A DNA stretch of 36,821 nucleotides from JAEUPI01 sp044222685 (GCA_044222685.1 JBGAMU010000035.1:1-36821), one strand, 5' to 3'; counted from the first letter of the stretch, positions 22,884-30,552 are shown. Notes: a model not told the origin generated them from the sequence alone. Program-made: numbers and translations.

Positions 22884-23435
22884 TCAGATCTTGCCGAACT
22901 TGGCCTTGGCGGCCGCGGTGCAATCGGTCTTCGCGTCGCCGGCCATCGCGTCGCACTTCTCGGCGGCCACGCTGTAGTCGGCATTGCGCTTGTCGTCGCC
23001 GGCATCCTTCGCGGCCTCGCCGATCTGTTTGCCCATGCGCGCATCGGCGAGCGCCTTGGTCTCGGTCGCCTTGGCTTCCTTGACGCAGACGTCCTTGACG
23101 TTGCCGGCCTTGTCGTCGCACTTCTCCTTGGCCACCGCGTACGCGGTCTCGGCCTTGGCCACCAGCACCTTGGTCTGGTCGGCCGGTGTGCCGCTGAAGT
23201 TGTACTGCAGCTGCGCCAAGCCGACCTTCTCCTTGGCCTTGGCCTCCTCCATGCAGATGTCCTTGGCGTTGGCCGCGCGCGACGCACAGGCCTCCTTGTC
23301 CATCTTGAATTCCATGCCGATGCGTGTCTTGCCGGCCTCGTATTCGGCCTTGCTCAGGTTGGCGGCCTGCGCCAGCGGCAGTGCGAGGAAGGCGGTGGCC
23401 AGCAGCGAGGCCTTGAGGGGAAGTGTCTTGTTCAT
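22884..23435 (-). CDS. Secreted protein with three Cys-x10-Cys repeats
   Basis: This 183-residue protein starts with a clear Sec signal (MNKTLPLKASLLATAFLALP, cleavage near AQA-A at 24/25). The mature part is Lys/Ala/Glu-rich, predicted helical, and has three units about 55 residues apart, each with a Cys pair ten residues apart: C50/C61, C106/C117 and C161/C172. The consensus is KEKC-(D/A)-x-(K/M)-A-G-(D/N)-(A/V)-K-D-x-C. The even spacing suggests three intramolecular disulfides in helical hairpins in the periplasm. Such proteins are sometimes labelled TolA-like because of composition only. The function is unknown. The start at 23435 is fixed by the signal peptide. Confidence 0.8.
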   Translation of the reverse strand: MNKTLPLKASLLATAFLALPLAQAANLSKAEYEAGKTRIGMEFKMDKEACASRAANAKDICMEEAKAKEKVGLAQLQYNFSGTPADQTKVLVAKAETAYAVAKEKCDDKAGNVKDVCVKEAKATETKALADARMGKQIGEAAKDAGDDKRNADYSVAAEKCDAMAGDAKTDCTAAAKAKFGKI

Positions 23436-23509
23436 GTGAATCCTTGGTTGCGCAGGCCGCACTCTGGGCGGCAACGCCACCGGCGAACAGAAGACAGGGC
23501 CGGCTCGCG

Positions 23510-23529
23510 CCGTAGTGGATGTCCTACGG
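23510..23529. repeat. Inverted repeat CCGTAG-N8-CTACGG
   Basis: A 6-base inverted repeat with an 8-base spacer lies in the 284-base divergent gap between the Cys-repeat protein and the RNB nuclease gene. It may be an operator. Apart from this and the degenerate dyad at 23557-23573 I see nothing further in the gap. Confidence 0.3.
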
Positions 23530-23556
23530 TGGCGGTGAAGCAGGGCACCAGGCAAT

Positions 23557-23573
23557 GTATGACAGCGCACAGA
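23557..23573 (+). promoter_or_regulatory. Dyad GTATG-ACAG-CGCAC (island motif, degenerate site)
   Basis: GTATGACAGCGCACAGA keeps the CGCACAGA half and flank of the island motif, while its left half differs at two positions. It lies 146 bases before the RNB nuclease start. Confidence 0.35.
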
Positions 23574-23719
23574 CCGGGAGTGGGGTGTTCGCTAGCCTTG
23601 TCGTGATGCGTAGAACGTTGACACAACGGGCGCAGCGACAACCGGGCGACAAGAGTGACGAGCGCGGACGGTGACACGAGAAGTGACGTGACGGCGCGCC
23701 GGCCCGCATCGAGGCGCGC

Positions 23720-25192
23720 ATGAGCCGAGCGCGCGCCTTCCGCCGCAGCGACCTGGTGCGCATCGCGACCGAGGCGATGCTCGAGCGCGGGCTGGAGCCT
23801 GACTTCCCGGCCGGCGTGCTGCAGCAGCTCGCGACCCTCACCGGCCCCGCCCGCGACACGTCGGCATCGGTGCGCGATCTCACGGCGCTGCCATGGTGTT
23901 CGATCGACAACGACGACTCGCTCGACCTCGACCAGCTGTCCGCGTGCGTCCCGCTGGCCGACGGCGTGGTCGACCTCCACGTGGCCGTCGCCGACGTCGA
24001 TGCGCTGGTCCGCCCCGACACGGCGATCGATGCGCATGCCGCGATCAACACCACCTCGATCTACACGTCGGCGCACGTGTTTCCGATGCTGCCGGAACAA
24101 CTGTCGACCGACCTCACCTCGCTCAACCCCGGCCAGGACCGGCTCGCGCTCGTCACCACGATGACCGTGGCAGCGGACGGCGCCCTGCTGCGCTCCACGG
24201 TCGAACGCGCGCGCGTGCACAACAAGGCCAAGCTGGCCTACGACGCAGTCTCGGCGTGGCTCGACGGCGCCGCGCCATTGCCCGAGGCCGCACGTGCGGC
24301 GCCCGGCATGGAGCAGCAGCTGAGGACGCAGGATGCGGTGGCCCAGCAATTGCGCGCGCGCCGGCACGAACTGGGCTCGCTCGAACTCGAGACCTTTCAG
24401 CCGCGCGCCGTGTTCGACGGCGATCGGGTGGTCGACATCCGGCAGCAGGCGCACAACCGCGCGCGCCAGCTGATCGAGGAGCTGATGATCGCCACCAACG
24501 GCTGCACCGCGCGCTTCCTGGCGGCGGCCGGCGGCGCGTCGCTGCGCCGCGTGGTGCGTTCGCCCGAGCGCTGGCAGCGCATCGCCGCCGTGGCGCGACA
24601 GTTCGACGAAGTGCTGCCGGCGCAGCCGGACTCGCGCGCCCTGGAGGCCTTCCTGGCCAAGCGCCGGCGCGCGGACCCGCTGCGCTTTCCCGACCTGTCG
24701 CTGGTCGTCATCAAGCTGATGGGCTCGGGCGAATACGTCGTCGAGCAGCCCGGCGCCGAGCCGATCGGCCACTTCGGCCTGGCCGCGCGCGACTACACGC
24801 ACTCCACCGCGCCGAACCGGCGCTACCCCGACCTGATCACCGCGCGGCTGCTCAAGGCCGTGCTGGCTGACGCGCAACCCGCCTACAGCGTGGCCGTGCT
24901 GCAGGCGCTCGCCGTGCACTGCACGCAGCAGGAAGATGCCGCCCAGAAGGTCGAGCGCCGGGTGCGCAAGTCCGAAGCCGCGCTGCTGCTCGATTCGCGC
25001 ATCGGCCAGCAGTTCGACGCGATCATCACCGGCGCATCGGCCACCGACACCTGGGTGCGCACCTTCAGCCCACCCGTCGAAGGCAAGCTGGTGGGCCGAT
25101 CGCCAGGGCTCGACGTCGGCCAGGCGTTGCGCGTCCGGCTGGTATCCACCGACGTCGAGCGCGGCTTCATCGACTTCGTGCGCGTCGAATGA
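23720..25192 (+). CDS. RNB-domain ribonuclease (RNase II family, short form)
   Basis: At 490 residues this is an RNB exonuclease without recognisable N-terminal cold-shock domains. The RNB domain starts near residue 55 with CSIDNDDSLDLDQL: D63, D69 and D71 align with the metal-binding Asp201, Asp207 and Asp209 of E. coli RNase II, but the last Asp (210) is Gln72. Other RNB landmarks follow: LHVAVADVDA, YTSAHVFPMLPEQLSTDLTSLNPGQDR, RQLIEELMIATN, YTHSTAPNRRYPDLITARLL. The end (EGKLVGRSPGLDVGQALRVRLVSTD) is a short OB/S1-like segment. RNA 3' trimming is expected. It resembles the short bacterial forms with an IDNDDS core; the substrate is unknown. Confidence 0.87.
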   Translation: MSRARAFRRSDLVRIATEAMLERGLEPDFPAGVLQQLATLTGPARDTSASVRDLTALPWCSIDNDDSLDLDQLSACVPLADGVVDLHVAVADVDALVRPDTAIDAHAAINTTSIYTSAHVFPMLPEQLSTDLTSLNPGQDRLALVTTMTVAADGALLRSTVERARVHNKAKLAYDAVSAWLDGAAPLPEAARAAPGMEQQLRTQDAVAQQLRARRHELGSLELETFQPRAVFDGDRVVDIRQQAHNRARQLIEELMIATNGCTARFLAAAGGASLRRVVRSPERWQRIAAVARQFDEVLPAQPDSRALEAFLAKRRRADPLRFPDLSLVVIKLMGSGEYVVEQPGAEPIGHFGLAARDYTHSTAPNRRYPDLITARLLKAVLADAQPAYSVAVLQALAVHCTQQEDAAQKVERRVRKSEAALLLDSRIGQQFDAIITGASATDTWVRTFSPPVEGKLVGRSPGLDVGQALRVRLVSTDVERGFIDFVRVE

Positions 25193-25321
25193 AGGCCGTC
25201 GCACACCCGGCCGCCGGCAGCTCCCGGCGTAGGAGAAGTCCGGCACACAATGCGACCCGGGGCCGATGGCGTGCGGGTCGCCATGCGCGCATAGTCGCGA
25301 CGGCAACCTCCGTCACCGTCC

Positions 25322-25732
25322 ATGCCGCCGCTCAAGATCTATCTCGTCGAAGACAGCCCGGTGATCCGCGAGAACCTGCTCGCCACTCTGGTGGAGCTGG
25401 CGCCGGTCGAGGTGGTCGGCACGGCCGACGACGAGGCGACGGCGGTGTCGTGGCTGAGCCGGCCGGACAACGCCTGCGACCTGGTGATCGTCGACATCTT
25501 CCTCAAGGGTGGATCGGGTCTTGGCGTGCTCGCGGCGGCGGCGGCCTGGCGGCCCCGTCGCAACCTGGTGGTGCTGAGCAACTACGCCACCGCCGACATT
25601 CGCCGCCGATGCCTGGCGCTCGGTGCCGACCGGGTGTTCGACAAGTCGCACGAAATCGAGGCATTGATCCGCTACTGCACGCGGCTGGCCGCCGGCGAGG
25701 CGCTCGACAGCCGCCCGGCCGCGGTGACCTGA
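25322..25732 (+). CDS. Receiver-only response regulator
   Basis: A 136-residue stand-alone REC domain: acidic pocket E10/D11 (YLVEDSPVIREN), phosphoacceptor D58 (LVIVDIFLKGGSG), the switch Ser in VVLSNYA, and the conserved Lys in VFDKSHE. There is no output domain, so it acts by protein contact or as a phosphate sink. It ends 26 bases from the convergent NarL-type regulator and lies within 1.2 kb of the histidine kinase gene, so it may be a second target of that kinase (inference). Confidence 0.88.
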   Translation: MPPLKIYLVEDSPVIRENLLATLVELAPVEVVGTADDEATAVSWLSRPDNACDLVIVDIFLKGGSGLGVLAAAAAWRPRRNLVVLSNYATADIRRRCLALGADRVFDKSHEIEALIRYCTRLAAGEALDSRPAAVT

Positions 25733-25758
25733 GCAGGCGCGCGGCGGCGGCGATCGCG

Positions 25759-26391
25759 CTACTGGATGAGGCCGTTCTTCAGCGCGTAATAGGTCAGTTC
25801 GCTGTTCGTCGTCAGCTTGATCTTCTCCATCACTCTGGAGCGGTAGGTGCTCACCGTCTTGACACTGAGCGACATGCTGTCGGCCATGTGGCCCACCGTC
25901 TCGCCCCTGGCCAGCCGCAGGAAGACCTGCAGCTCGCGCTCCGACAGCTGCTCGTGCAACGGTCGGTCGCCGCCCGCTGCCAGGCCGTCGGCCAGCTGCT
26001 CGGCCACATTGGCGGTGATGTACTTGCGACCACGGTGCACCGTGCGGATGGCCTTGACGATCTCCTCGGGATCGCAGTCCTTGTTGAGGTAGCCGCTCGC
26101 GCCGTGCCGCAGCAGCGCGGTCGCGTAGTGCGTGTCGGGAAATCCGCTCAGGATCAGCACCGGCAGCGTCGGCGCACGGGCCTTGATCGCCGCGAGCACG
26201 TCGACACCGCCCTGGCCGGGCATCGAGATGTCGAGCACGACGACGTCGACCTCGCCCTTGCGCACGATCTCCATCGCCTCGCGGCCGCTTGCCGCATCGC
26301 CGACGACGACGAAGTCGGCCTGGTCGGCGAAGAACTGCCGCAGCCCGGCCCGCACCAGGGCGTGGTCGTCGACGATGGCAATGCGGATCAT
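25759..26391 (-). CDS. NarL/FixJ-type response regulator
   Basis: This 210-residue DNA-binding regulator has a receiver domain with D8/D9 and phosphoacceptor D54 (VDVVVLDISMPGQGG), a switch region VLILSGFPD and a Lys in GYLNKDCDPEEI. The LuxR-type HTH is at about 147-205 (LSERELQVFLRLARGETVGHM, then LSVKTVSTYRSRVMEKI). It is divergent from the histidine kinase gene with a 53-base gap, a classic cognate pair arrangement that also allows autoregulation of both genes from one region. Confidence 0.93.
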   Translation of the reverse strand: MIRIAIVDDHALVRAGLRQFFADQADFVVVGDAASGREAMEIVRKGEVDVVVLDISMPGQGGVDVLAAIKARAPTLPVLILSGFPDTHYATALLRHGASGYLNKDCDPEEIVKAIRTVHRGRKYITANVAEQLADGLAAGGDRPLHEQLSERELQVFLRLARGETVGHMADSMSLSVKTVSTYRSRVMEKIKLTTNSELTYYALKNGLIQ

Positions 26392-26444
26392 CGTGGTGGC
26401 CTGCAGCGCGCGGCGCCGGCTCGCATCGCTGCCGGGGCGGCAGC

Positions 26445-27809
26445 ATGAAGTCGGATGTTCTCACGAGCGCCAGGCGCCGGCCGCTTATTTTCCTGCTCGC
26501 CTGCCTGGGCACGGCAGCGATGCTGTTTATCAGCGAAGGGTCGAGCTGGAAGTCCAGGACCACGCTCGACGAGATGGCGACCTTCGCGGCGGCGCGCACG
26601 AGCCTGATCGCGCTCACGCAGGGCCTGGTCGACGCCGAGACCCATCAGCGCGGCTACCTGCTGACCGATCGCGACGAGTATGCGCAGGCTTACAGGGCCA
26701 CATTGATCGAGGTCGACGCGGCCCTGCGGTTGCTGGACACCACCTACGCCGGCAACGCGGGTCGGGCACCCTCGCTGCAGGCGCTGCACGCGGCGGTCGA
26801 GGCCAAGCTCGACGAGCTGGCGCAGCCGATGCGCCTGCATGACGCAGGCCAGCGCGCCGCCGCCGTCGAGCTGGTGTCGAGCCAGGTCAGCCGCCAGAGC
26901 ATGCTCCAGGTGCGCGCGCTCGGTGCCGCGATGCTCGAACACGAGACGGCCAATGCCATCGAGGTCCGCGATGACATCGACCGCACGCTGCTGCTCAGCC
27001 GCATCGGCGTGGCCCTGCTGAGCGCCCTGAGCCTCGCGGCGCTGTATCTCTACCTGCGCCAGGGCGTGGCGCTCGACAGGCAGCAGCAGCAGGCGCAGCG
27101 CGGGGTGCGGGCCGAACGCGACCAGCTGGGGCTCGACATGGCGCAGCGAACGGCGCAGCTGACCCAGCTGGCGCACCACCTGCAATCCGCGCGCGAGGAC
27201 GAGCGCAACCGCCTCGCGCGCGACCTGCACGACGAACTCGGCGCGCTGCTCACCTCGGCCAAGCTCGACGCGGCGCGCATCAAACCGCGCCTGGCCGGCC
27301 TGGCGCCGGTGGCGCTGGAGCGACTGGCCCACCTGGTCGCCACGCTCGACGACGTCATCGCGCTGAAACGCCGCATCGCCGAGGGCCTGCGGCCGTCGGC
27401 CTTGAGCAACCTGGGCCTGGTGCCGACGCTCGAGATCCTGGCGCGCGAGTTCGCCGACCAGTCGGGCGTGGTGGTGCATTGCGAGCTGCAGCCGGTGGCG
27501 CTGACTTCGGCCAAGGCCATGACGATCTACCGGCTGGTCCAGGAGTCGATCACCAATCTGACCAAGTACGCCAAGGCCACCCAGGTCTGGCTCGGCCTGT
27601 CGTCGCGCGACGGCTGGGTGGAGGTGTCGGTACGCGACGACGGCATCGGCTTCGACCCGGCGCTGATGCCGGTGTCGGCCTACGGGCTGTTGGGCATGCG
27701 TTTCCGCGTCGAGGCCGAGGGCGGCACGCTCGAGCTGGCGTCGACGCCGGGCCACGGCACCTGCATCAAGGCCAGGCTGCCTGCGGCGACGACGCCCGTC
27801 GCCGTCTGA
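26445..27809 (+). CDS. CHASE3 sensor histidine kinase (NarX-like HisKA_3)
   Basis: This inner-membrane kinase has 454 residues. TM1 is at about 13-30. A periplasmic CHASE3 domain runs about 38-180, with its signature DAETHQRGYLLTDRDEY (64-80). TM2 is at about 188-204, followed by a coiled-coil linker. The HisKA_3 dimerisation helix has H262 in EDERNRLARDLHDELGALL. The HATPase follows (VQESITNLTKYAKAT for the N box, DDGIGFDP and GLLGMRFRVEAEGG for the G boxes). The N box reads ESITNLTKYA, while HisKA_3 kinases more often have ExxxNxxKHA. CHASE3 ligands are mostly unknown. The ATG at 26445 places TM1 at the N-terminus. It is the likely partner of the divergent NarL-type regulator. Confidence 0.92.
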   Translation: MKSDVLTSARRRPLIFLLACLGTAAMLFISEGSSWKSRTTLDEMATFAAARTSLIALTQGLVDAETHQRGYLLTDRDEYAQAYRATLIEVDAALRLLDTTYAGNAGRAPSLQALHAAVEAKLDELAQPMRLHDAGQRAAAVELVSSQVSRQSMLQVRALGAAMLEHETANAIEVRDDIDRTLLLSRIGVALLSALSLAALYLYLRQGVALDRQQQQAQRGVRAERDQLGLDMAQRTAQLTQLAHHLQSAREDERNRLARDLHDELGALLTSAKLDAARIKPRLAGLAPVALERLAHLVATLDDVIALKRRIAEGLRPSALSNLGLVPTLEILAREFADQSGVVVHCELQPVALTSAKAMTIYRLVQESITNLTKYAKATQVWLGLSSRDGWVEVSVRDDGIGFDPALMPVSAYGLLGMRFRVEAEGGTLELASTPGHGTCIKARLPAATTPVAV

Positions 27810-27903
27810 TCTGTCGGCCATTTCCTACACCGCGTCGCTGCGTTGCCCGACGGCCGCGCGGCGACGGCACCTATCGCCGGTTTCGCGCGGACGACGCACA
27901 GTC

Positions 27904-27953
27904 GCCCATCGCGAATGGGCGCCCGGCACCTCCGCGAATAGCCCGATCGGGCT
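27904..27953. repeat. Two short hairpins downstream of the kinase gene
   Basis: GCCCAT-CGCGA-ATGGGC (27904-27920) and the perfect palindrome AGCCCGATCGGGCT (27940-27953) lie in the 178-base gap before the DUF1328 gene. Neither has a T-tract. They may end the kinase transcript or act on the DUF1328 leader. A CGCACAG half-site just upstream is the only trace of the island motif here. Confidence 0.35.
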
Positions 27954-27987
27954 CGCCACCGCCGCTCGAATCTCCTGGAGTACCACC

Positions 27988-28152
27988 ATGCTGCACTACG
28001 CCGTCGTCTTCTTCGTGATCGCCTTGATCGCCGCCCTGTTCGGCTTCGGCGGTATCGCCGCCGGTGCCGTGAGCATCGCCAAGATCCTGTTCATCGTCTT
28101 CATCGTGCTGGCCGCCGCCAGCTTGTTGTACGGCGTGGTCAAGAAGAACTAG
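27988..28152 (+). CDS. DUF1328 small membrane protein
   Basis: A 54-residue protein with two hydrophobic helices: MLHYAVVFFVIALIAALFGF followed by GGIAAGAVSIAKILFIVFIVLAAASLLYG, ending in VVKKN. This is the DUF1328 (YtjA-like) family, inner-membrane miniproteins often found among stress-response genes. GGAG lies eight bases before the ATG. It is monocistronic, followed by a strong hairpin, and faces a convergent hypothetical gene. Family function is not established. Confidence 0.88.
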   Translation: MLHYAVVFFVIALIAALFGFGGIAAGAVSIAKILFIVFIVLAAASLLYGVVKKN

Positions 28153-28160
28153 CGTCACGC

Positions 28161-28179
28161 GCTGATCGGCCTGATCAGC
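28161..28179. terminator. Hairpin between convergent genes
   Basis: GCTGATC-GGCCT-GATCAGC is a perfect 7-base stem with a 5-base loop, nine bases after the DUF1328 stop and overlapping the stop of the facing gene. No T-tract is present. Confidence 0.5.
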
Positions 28180-28525
28180 CGCTCGCGCGATCGGGTCTGA
28201 ACGGGTCGCACGGCCGCGGCGCAATCAGGTCGACATGCAGCGGGCGCAGCTCGCGCTCGGCGCCCGCGCGCGGCTCGAGGGCCTGCGACAGGAGATCGTG
28301 CAGCTGATCCAGCGCCGTCACGCACTCCAGCACCTCCGAGCGCAGGCGACCGCTGGAGCCCAGCGCGTGTTCGTCGTTCGTCACGGTCGGCTGCGCAGCC
28401 GCTGTCAGCCGCAGCCGCGCCCTGACAGCGTCGAACATCATCGTCCAGTCGCTCATGTCGACTACCGGTGCGTGTGCGGCGCTGACGACGAACATTGGCG
28501 TCTGTTCATGGGCACGCGATGTCAT
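28175..28525 (-). CDS. Hypothetical protein
   Basis: The 116-residue product shows DWTMMFDAVRARLRLTAAAQ, ALGSSGRLRSEVLECVTALDQLHDLLSQALEPR and a Pro/Arg-rich end. The middle looks helical and amphipathic, like a small soluble protein. I recognise no family. Start ATG at 28525 has only a weak GAGA upstream; Met11 is an alternative. Convergent with the DUF1328 gene. Support is the plausible amino-acid composition compared with the other frames in this stretch and the lack of any competing gene. Confidence 0.45.
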   Translation of the reverse strand: MTSRAHEQTPMFVVSAAHAPVVDMSDWTMMFDAVRARLRLTAAAQPTVTNDEHALGSSGRLRSEVLECVTALDQLHDLLSQALEPRAGAERELRPLHVDLIAPRPCDPFRPDRASG

Positions 28526-28555
28526 GTCGGTATCTCGTCACGACCGCTTCGCGGT

Positions 28556-28780
28556 CTACCAGCGGTGCCGCCCTGCATGAGGCGGGCCTTTGCGGGTGTT
28601 GGTCCTCTTCGGTGTCGCGGCGTCGGCGGGCACCAGCGGCGCCCGAATGGCGACCTTGCCCGGCGCGGGCGCGCCCTCGGAGGTGAACTCGTCCTGCGCC
28701 TCGGCGAGCACGGGGTCCTGGGGGGTGCGAAGTCGTGGGCGTCGGATCATGATGTGAAACTCGATGAGGCGTCGGTGCAT
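28556..28780 (-). CDS. Possible small basic protein
   Basis: A 74-residue frame (or 64 from Met11 at 28750, MIRRPRLRTPQDPVLAEAQDE) with an Arg/Pro-rich, probably disordered composition ending in PPHAGRHRW. No Shine-Dalgarno is visible for either start and I know no homologue. It fills the space between two more credible minus-strand genes. It may be real or a GC-driven open frame. Confidence 0.3.
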   Translation of the reverse strand: MHRRLIEFHIMIRRPRLRTPQDPVLAEAQDEFTSEGAPAPGKVAIRAPLVPADAATPKRTNTRKGPPHAGRHRW

Positions 28781-28801
28781 GGGCAGTCGAGCGACTCGGT
28801 G

Positions 28802-29020
28802 TCAGACGAACACCGGCGCCACGAACGGCGCCGACAGCTCGCGCCCGATCACCGTGCGCGCGTAGAAGTAGTTGTTGCGGCAGCTGTCGCTCATGTCGTC
28901 GAGGGCGACCTGGCCCGCGGCATCACAAGGGAAGGCCAAGCCACGACCGCGGTTGTACAAGCTGGTGAAACGCAACTCGTAGCAGGCTGCGCAGGTCGCA
29001 GGCGGCGAGCAGATCATCAT
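28802..29020 (-). CDS. Small Cys-containing conserved protein
   Basis: The 72-residue product begins MMICSPPATCAACYELRFTSL, continues YNRGRGLAFPCDAAGQVALDD, and ends with DSCRNNYFYARTVIGRE and a hydrophobic tail. Five cysteines, including a CAAC pair, suggest metal binding. Proteins of this shape (CALCYELR, LYNRGRGLAFPCD, NYLFAR) are familiar to me from Burkholderiales, with no known role. AGGAG nine bases upstream supports the ATG at 29020 over a longer Pro-rich opening. A dyad site (29167-29183) lies 147 bases upstream. Confidence 0.65.
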   Translation of the reverse strand: MMICSPPATCAACYELRFTSLYNRGRGLAFPCDAAGQVALDDMSDSCRNNYFYARTVIGRELSAPFVAPVFV

Positions 29021-29166
29021 GGCGCGAACTCCTGAAGACGCCGGACCTGTGGGCGACATCTCCAGCGGATGAATCCAGCATGGCCGCGGTGGCCGTTCTG
29101 GCGGTGGCAACTACCGATGCGCCACCGCGCCTGAATTCATCGTGCGCGCGCCGAGGTGATGCGTCT

Positions 29167-29183
29167 GTTCGTCAACGCACCGA
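29167..29183. promoter_or_regulatory. Dyad GTTCG-TCAA-CGCAC (island motif, site 2)
   Basis: GTTCGTCAACGCACCGA matches GTKCG-N4-CGMAC with the CCGA flank. It lies between the small Cys protein (start 29020, minus) and the DUF3309 stop. The other strand reads GGTGCGTTGACGAACAG, close to site 4. Confidence 0.5.
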
Positions 29184-29186
29184 CGC

Positions 29187-29345
29187 TCACAACCGGCCCG
29201 TCAGCACCAGCACGATCACGATCAGCACCACCAGCCCCAACCCGCCGCTGGGGCCGTAACCCCAACCGCGGCTGTGTGGCCAGGTCGGTATCGCGCCGAC
29301 CAGCATCAGGATGAGGACGATCAGCAGGATAAGTCCGAGGCTCAT
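29187..29345 (-). CDS. DUF3309 small membrane protein
   Basis: The 52-residue protein has two hydrophobic stretches, LGLILLIVLILMLVGAIP and GGLGLVVLIVIVLVLTG, joined by TWPHSRGWGYGPSG, which is the DUF3309 signature. It is an inner-membrane miniprotein of unknown function, often seen with CsbD, DUF1328 and BON genes. AAGGAG seven bases upstream fixes the start at 29345. Island motif site 3 lies 72 bases upstream on the same strand. Confidence 0.85.
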   Translation of the reverse strand: MSLGLILLIVLILMLVGAIPTWPHSRGWGYGPSGGLGLVVLIVIVLVLTGRL

Positions 29346-29417
29346 GTGAGCTCCTTGATGTTGCGGGGGAACAGGCGATGACGCCTGTTCGCAGGTTAGG
29401 ACGCCGGCCTGCCGAGT

Positions 29418-29434
29418 TCGGTGCGCTGGCGAAC
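29418..29434 (-). promoter_or_regulatory. Dyad GTTCG-CCAG-CGCAC (island motif, site 3)
   Basis: Minus strand GTTCGCCAGCGCACCGA matches the motif exactly, including the flank, and lies in the divergent gap between DUF3309 and the CHRD gene, oriented toward DUF3309. Confidence 0.58.
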
Positions 29435-29472
29435 ACAACGAATCCGGCTGCTTGCCCCGAGCCACCCCTTAG

Positions 29473-29489
29473 GTGCGTCAACGAACAGC
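29473..29489 (+). promoter_or_regulatory. Dyad GTGCG-TCAA-CGAAC (island motif, site 4)
   Basis: GTGCGTCAACGAACAGC matches GTKCG-N4-CGMAC, 66 bases before the CHRD start codon and in the same gap as site 3. Confidence 0.52.
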
Positions 29490-29555
29490 GCGCCCTGCCG
29501 ATCGAGGCCATCCTCGACCCATCGGGACGTCCGTCCCTCTGTCGGGAGCTTTCTC

Positions 29556-30008
29556 ATGCATGCCTTGCGCGCCGTGATGTCCACCGCCGTGCTCGCCGCC
29601 TTGACGGGGCTGTACACCCATGGCTGGGCGCAGTCGACCACACCCAGCGTCAATGTGCTGACCGCCCGGCTGTCGGGTGCGAGCGAGGTGCCGCCCACCG
29701 CTGGCGGCGGCAGCGGCACGCTGCAGGCGAGCCTGAACCAGCAGACCCGGGTGCTGGTCTGGTCGATCACCGTTGCGGGTCTGAGTGGGCCGCCGACGGC
29801 GGCTCATTTCCACGGCCCGGCGATGCCGGGCGAGAACGCGGGTGTGGCGATGGCGATCACCCTCGGACTCGGCACGCAGGACCGCGGCACCATGACCTTG
29901 AGCAGCGCGCAGGTCGAGGATCTGATGGCCGGCAAGTGGTACGTCAACGTGCACACGGCCACCCACCCCGATGGCGAGGTCCGCGGACAGCTCATGCTCG
30001 GCCCATGA
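29556..30008 (+). CDS. CHRD-domain secreted protein
   Basis: A 150-residue exported protein: the signal peptide MHALRAVMSTAVLAALTGLY ends near GWA-Q, followed by one CHRD domain (named for chordin). Its landmarks are LSGASEVPPTAGGGSGT, LVWSITVAGLSGPPTAAHFHGPAMPGENAG, and the end WYVNVHTATHPDGEVRGQL. The domain is a beta-rich module of unknown role in bacteria, probably periplasmic or surface. GGGAG precedes the ATG at 29556. Divergent from DUF3309, with two copies of the island dyad between them. Confidence 0.88.
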   Translation: MHALRAVMSTAVLAALTGLYTHGWAQSTTPSVNVLTARLSGASEVPPTAGGGSGTLQASLNQQTRVLVWSITVAGLSGPPTAAHFHGPAMPGENAGVAMAITLGLGTQDRGTMTLSSAQVEDLMAGKWYVNVHTATHPDGEVRGQLMLGP

Positions 30009-30051
30009 CCGCGTGCACGGCATCGCGCGCGTCAACGCGGCCCCACCGGGA

Positions 30052-30552
30052 TCAGCCGTTGGCCGCAAAGCGGTCGGCGCGCGCCGCCTGCAGCACTGCC
30101 CACAGGTCGCTGTCCAGCTGATCCACCGGCCGGCTGCCGCGAAGCCACGGGTTGCGGCGAGCGAACCAGCCGGCGATGGCCCAGCCGTCAAGGCCATCCG
30201 GCAGTTCGGCGATCGCCAGGCGCGGCCCCGCCCGCAGCGACAGATCGACCCGGTTCAGCTGGAACAGCGGCACCCAGTGTGTGCCATGCCACTCGAGACT
30301 GAACACCTCGCGCGACGCGATCAGGCGAGCCAGGCTGATGAAATCGCCGCGCCGGCGGTCCTCGAGCCAGCCCGCGAGCTCATCGCCGCGTGCCATGCCG
30401 CCGGTGGCGCGGAATGCCGCGCACAACACGACGAATTCGCGGGCGCGGGTGTGGCCCGCCACACGATCAGGCGCCGCATCGCCTCCGCTGGGGATGCGCA
30501 CGGGTGCAACGCCTCGCTCGGCTTGTGCCGCGGTTGAGCTGGGTGGCGTCAT
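30052..30552 (-). CDS. MbcA/ParS/Xre-like antitoxin-type protein (tentative)
   Basis: The 166-residue protein has a probably disordered N-terminus, then AREFVVLCAAFRATGG, RRRGDFISLARLIASREVF and WVPLFQLNRVDLSLR. Its C-terminal end WAIAGWFARRNPWLRGSRPVDQL followed by WAVLQAARAD resembles the helical domain of MbcA/ParS-type antitoxins (W, then N-W-L-x-G-x-x-P-x-D-x-L, then a final helix). No RES-domain or other toxin gene is adjacent, so a regulatory role is possible instead. The start at 30552 lacks a good Shine-Dalgarno. Island site 5 lies about 93 bases upstream. Confidence 0.6.
   Translation of the reverse strand: MTPPSSTAAQAERGVAPVRIPSGGDAAPDRVAGHTRAREFVVLCAAFRATGGMARGDELAGWLEDRRRGDFISLARLIASREVFSLEWHGTHWVPLFQLNRVDLSLRAGPRLAIAELPDGLDGWAIAGWFARRNPWLRGSRPVDQLDSDLWAVLQAARADRFAANG

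Noticed and set aside
27880..27902. Island dyad upstream of DUF1328
   Set aside because: Only the CGCACAG half is present; the left half does not match at 4-base spacing.
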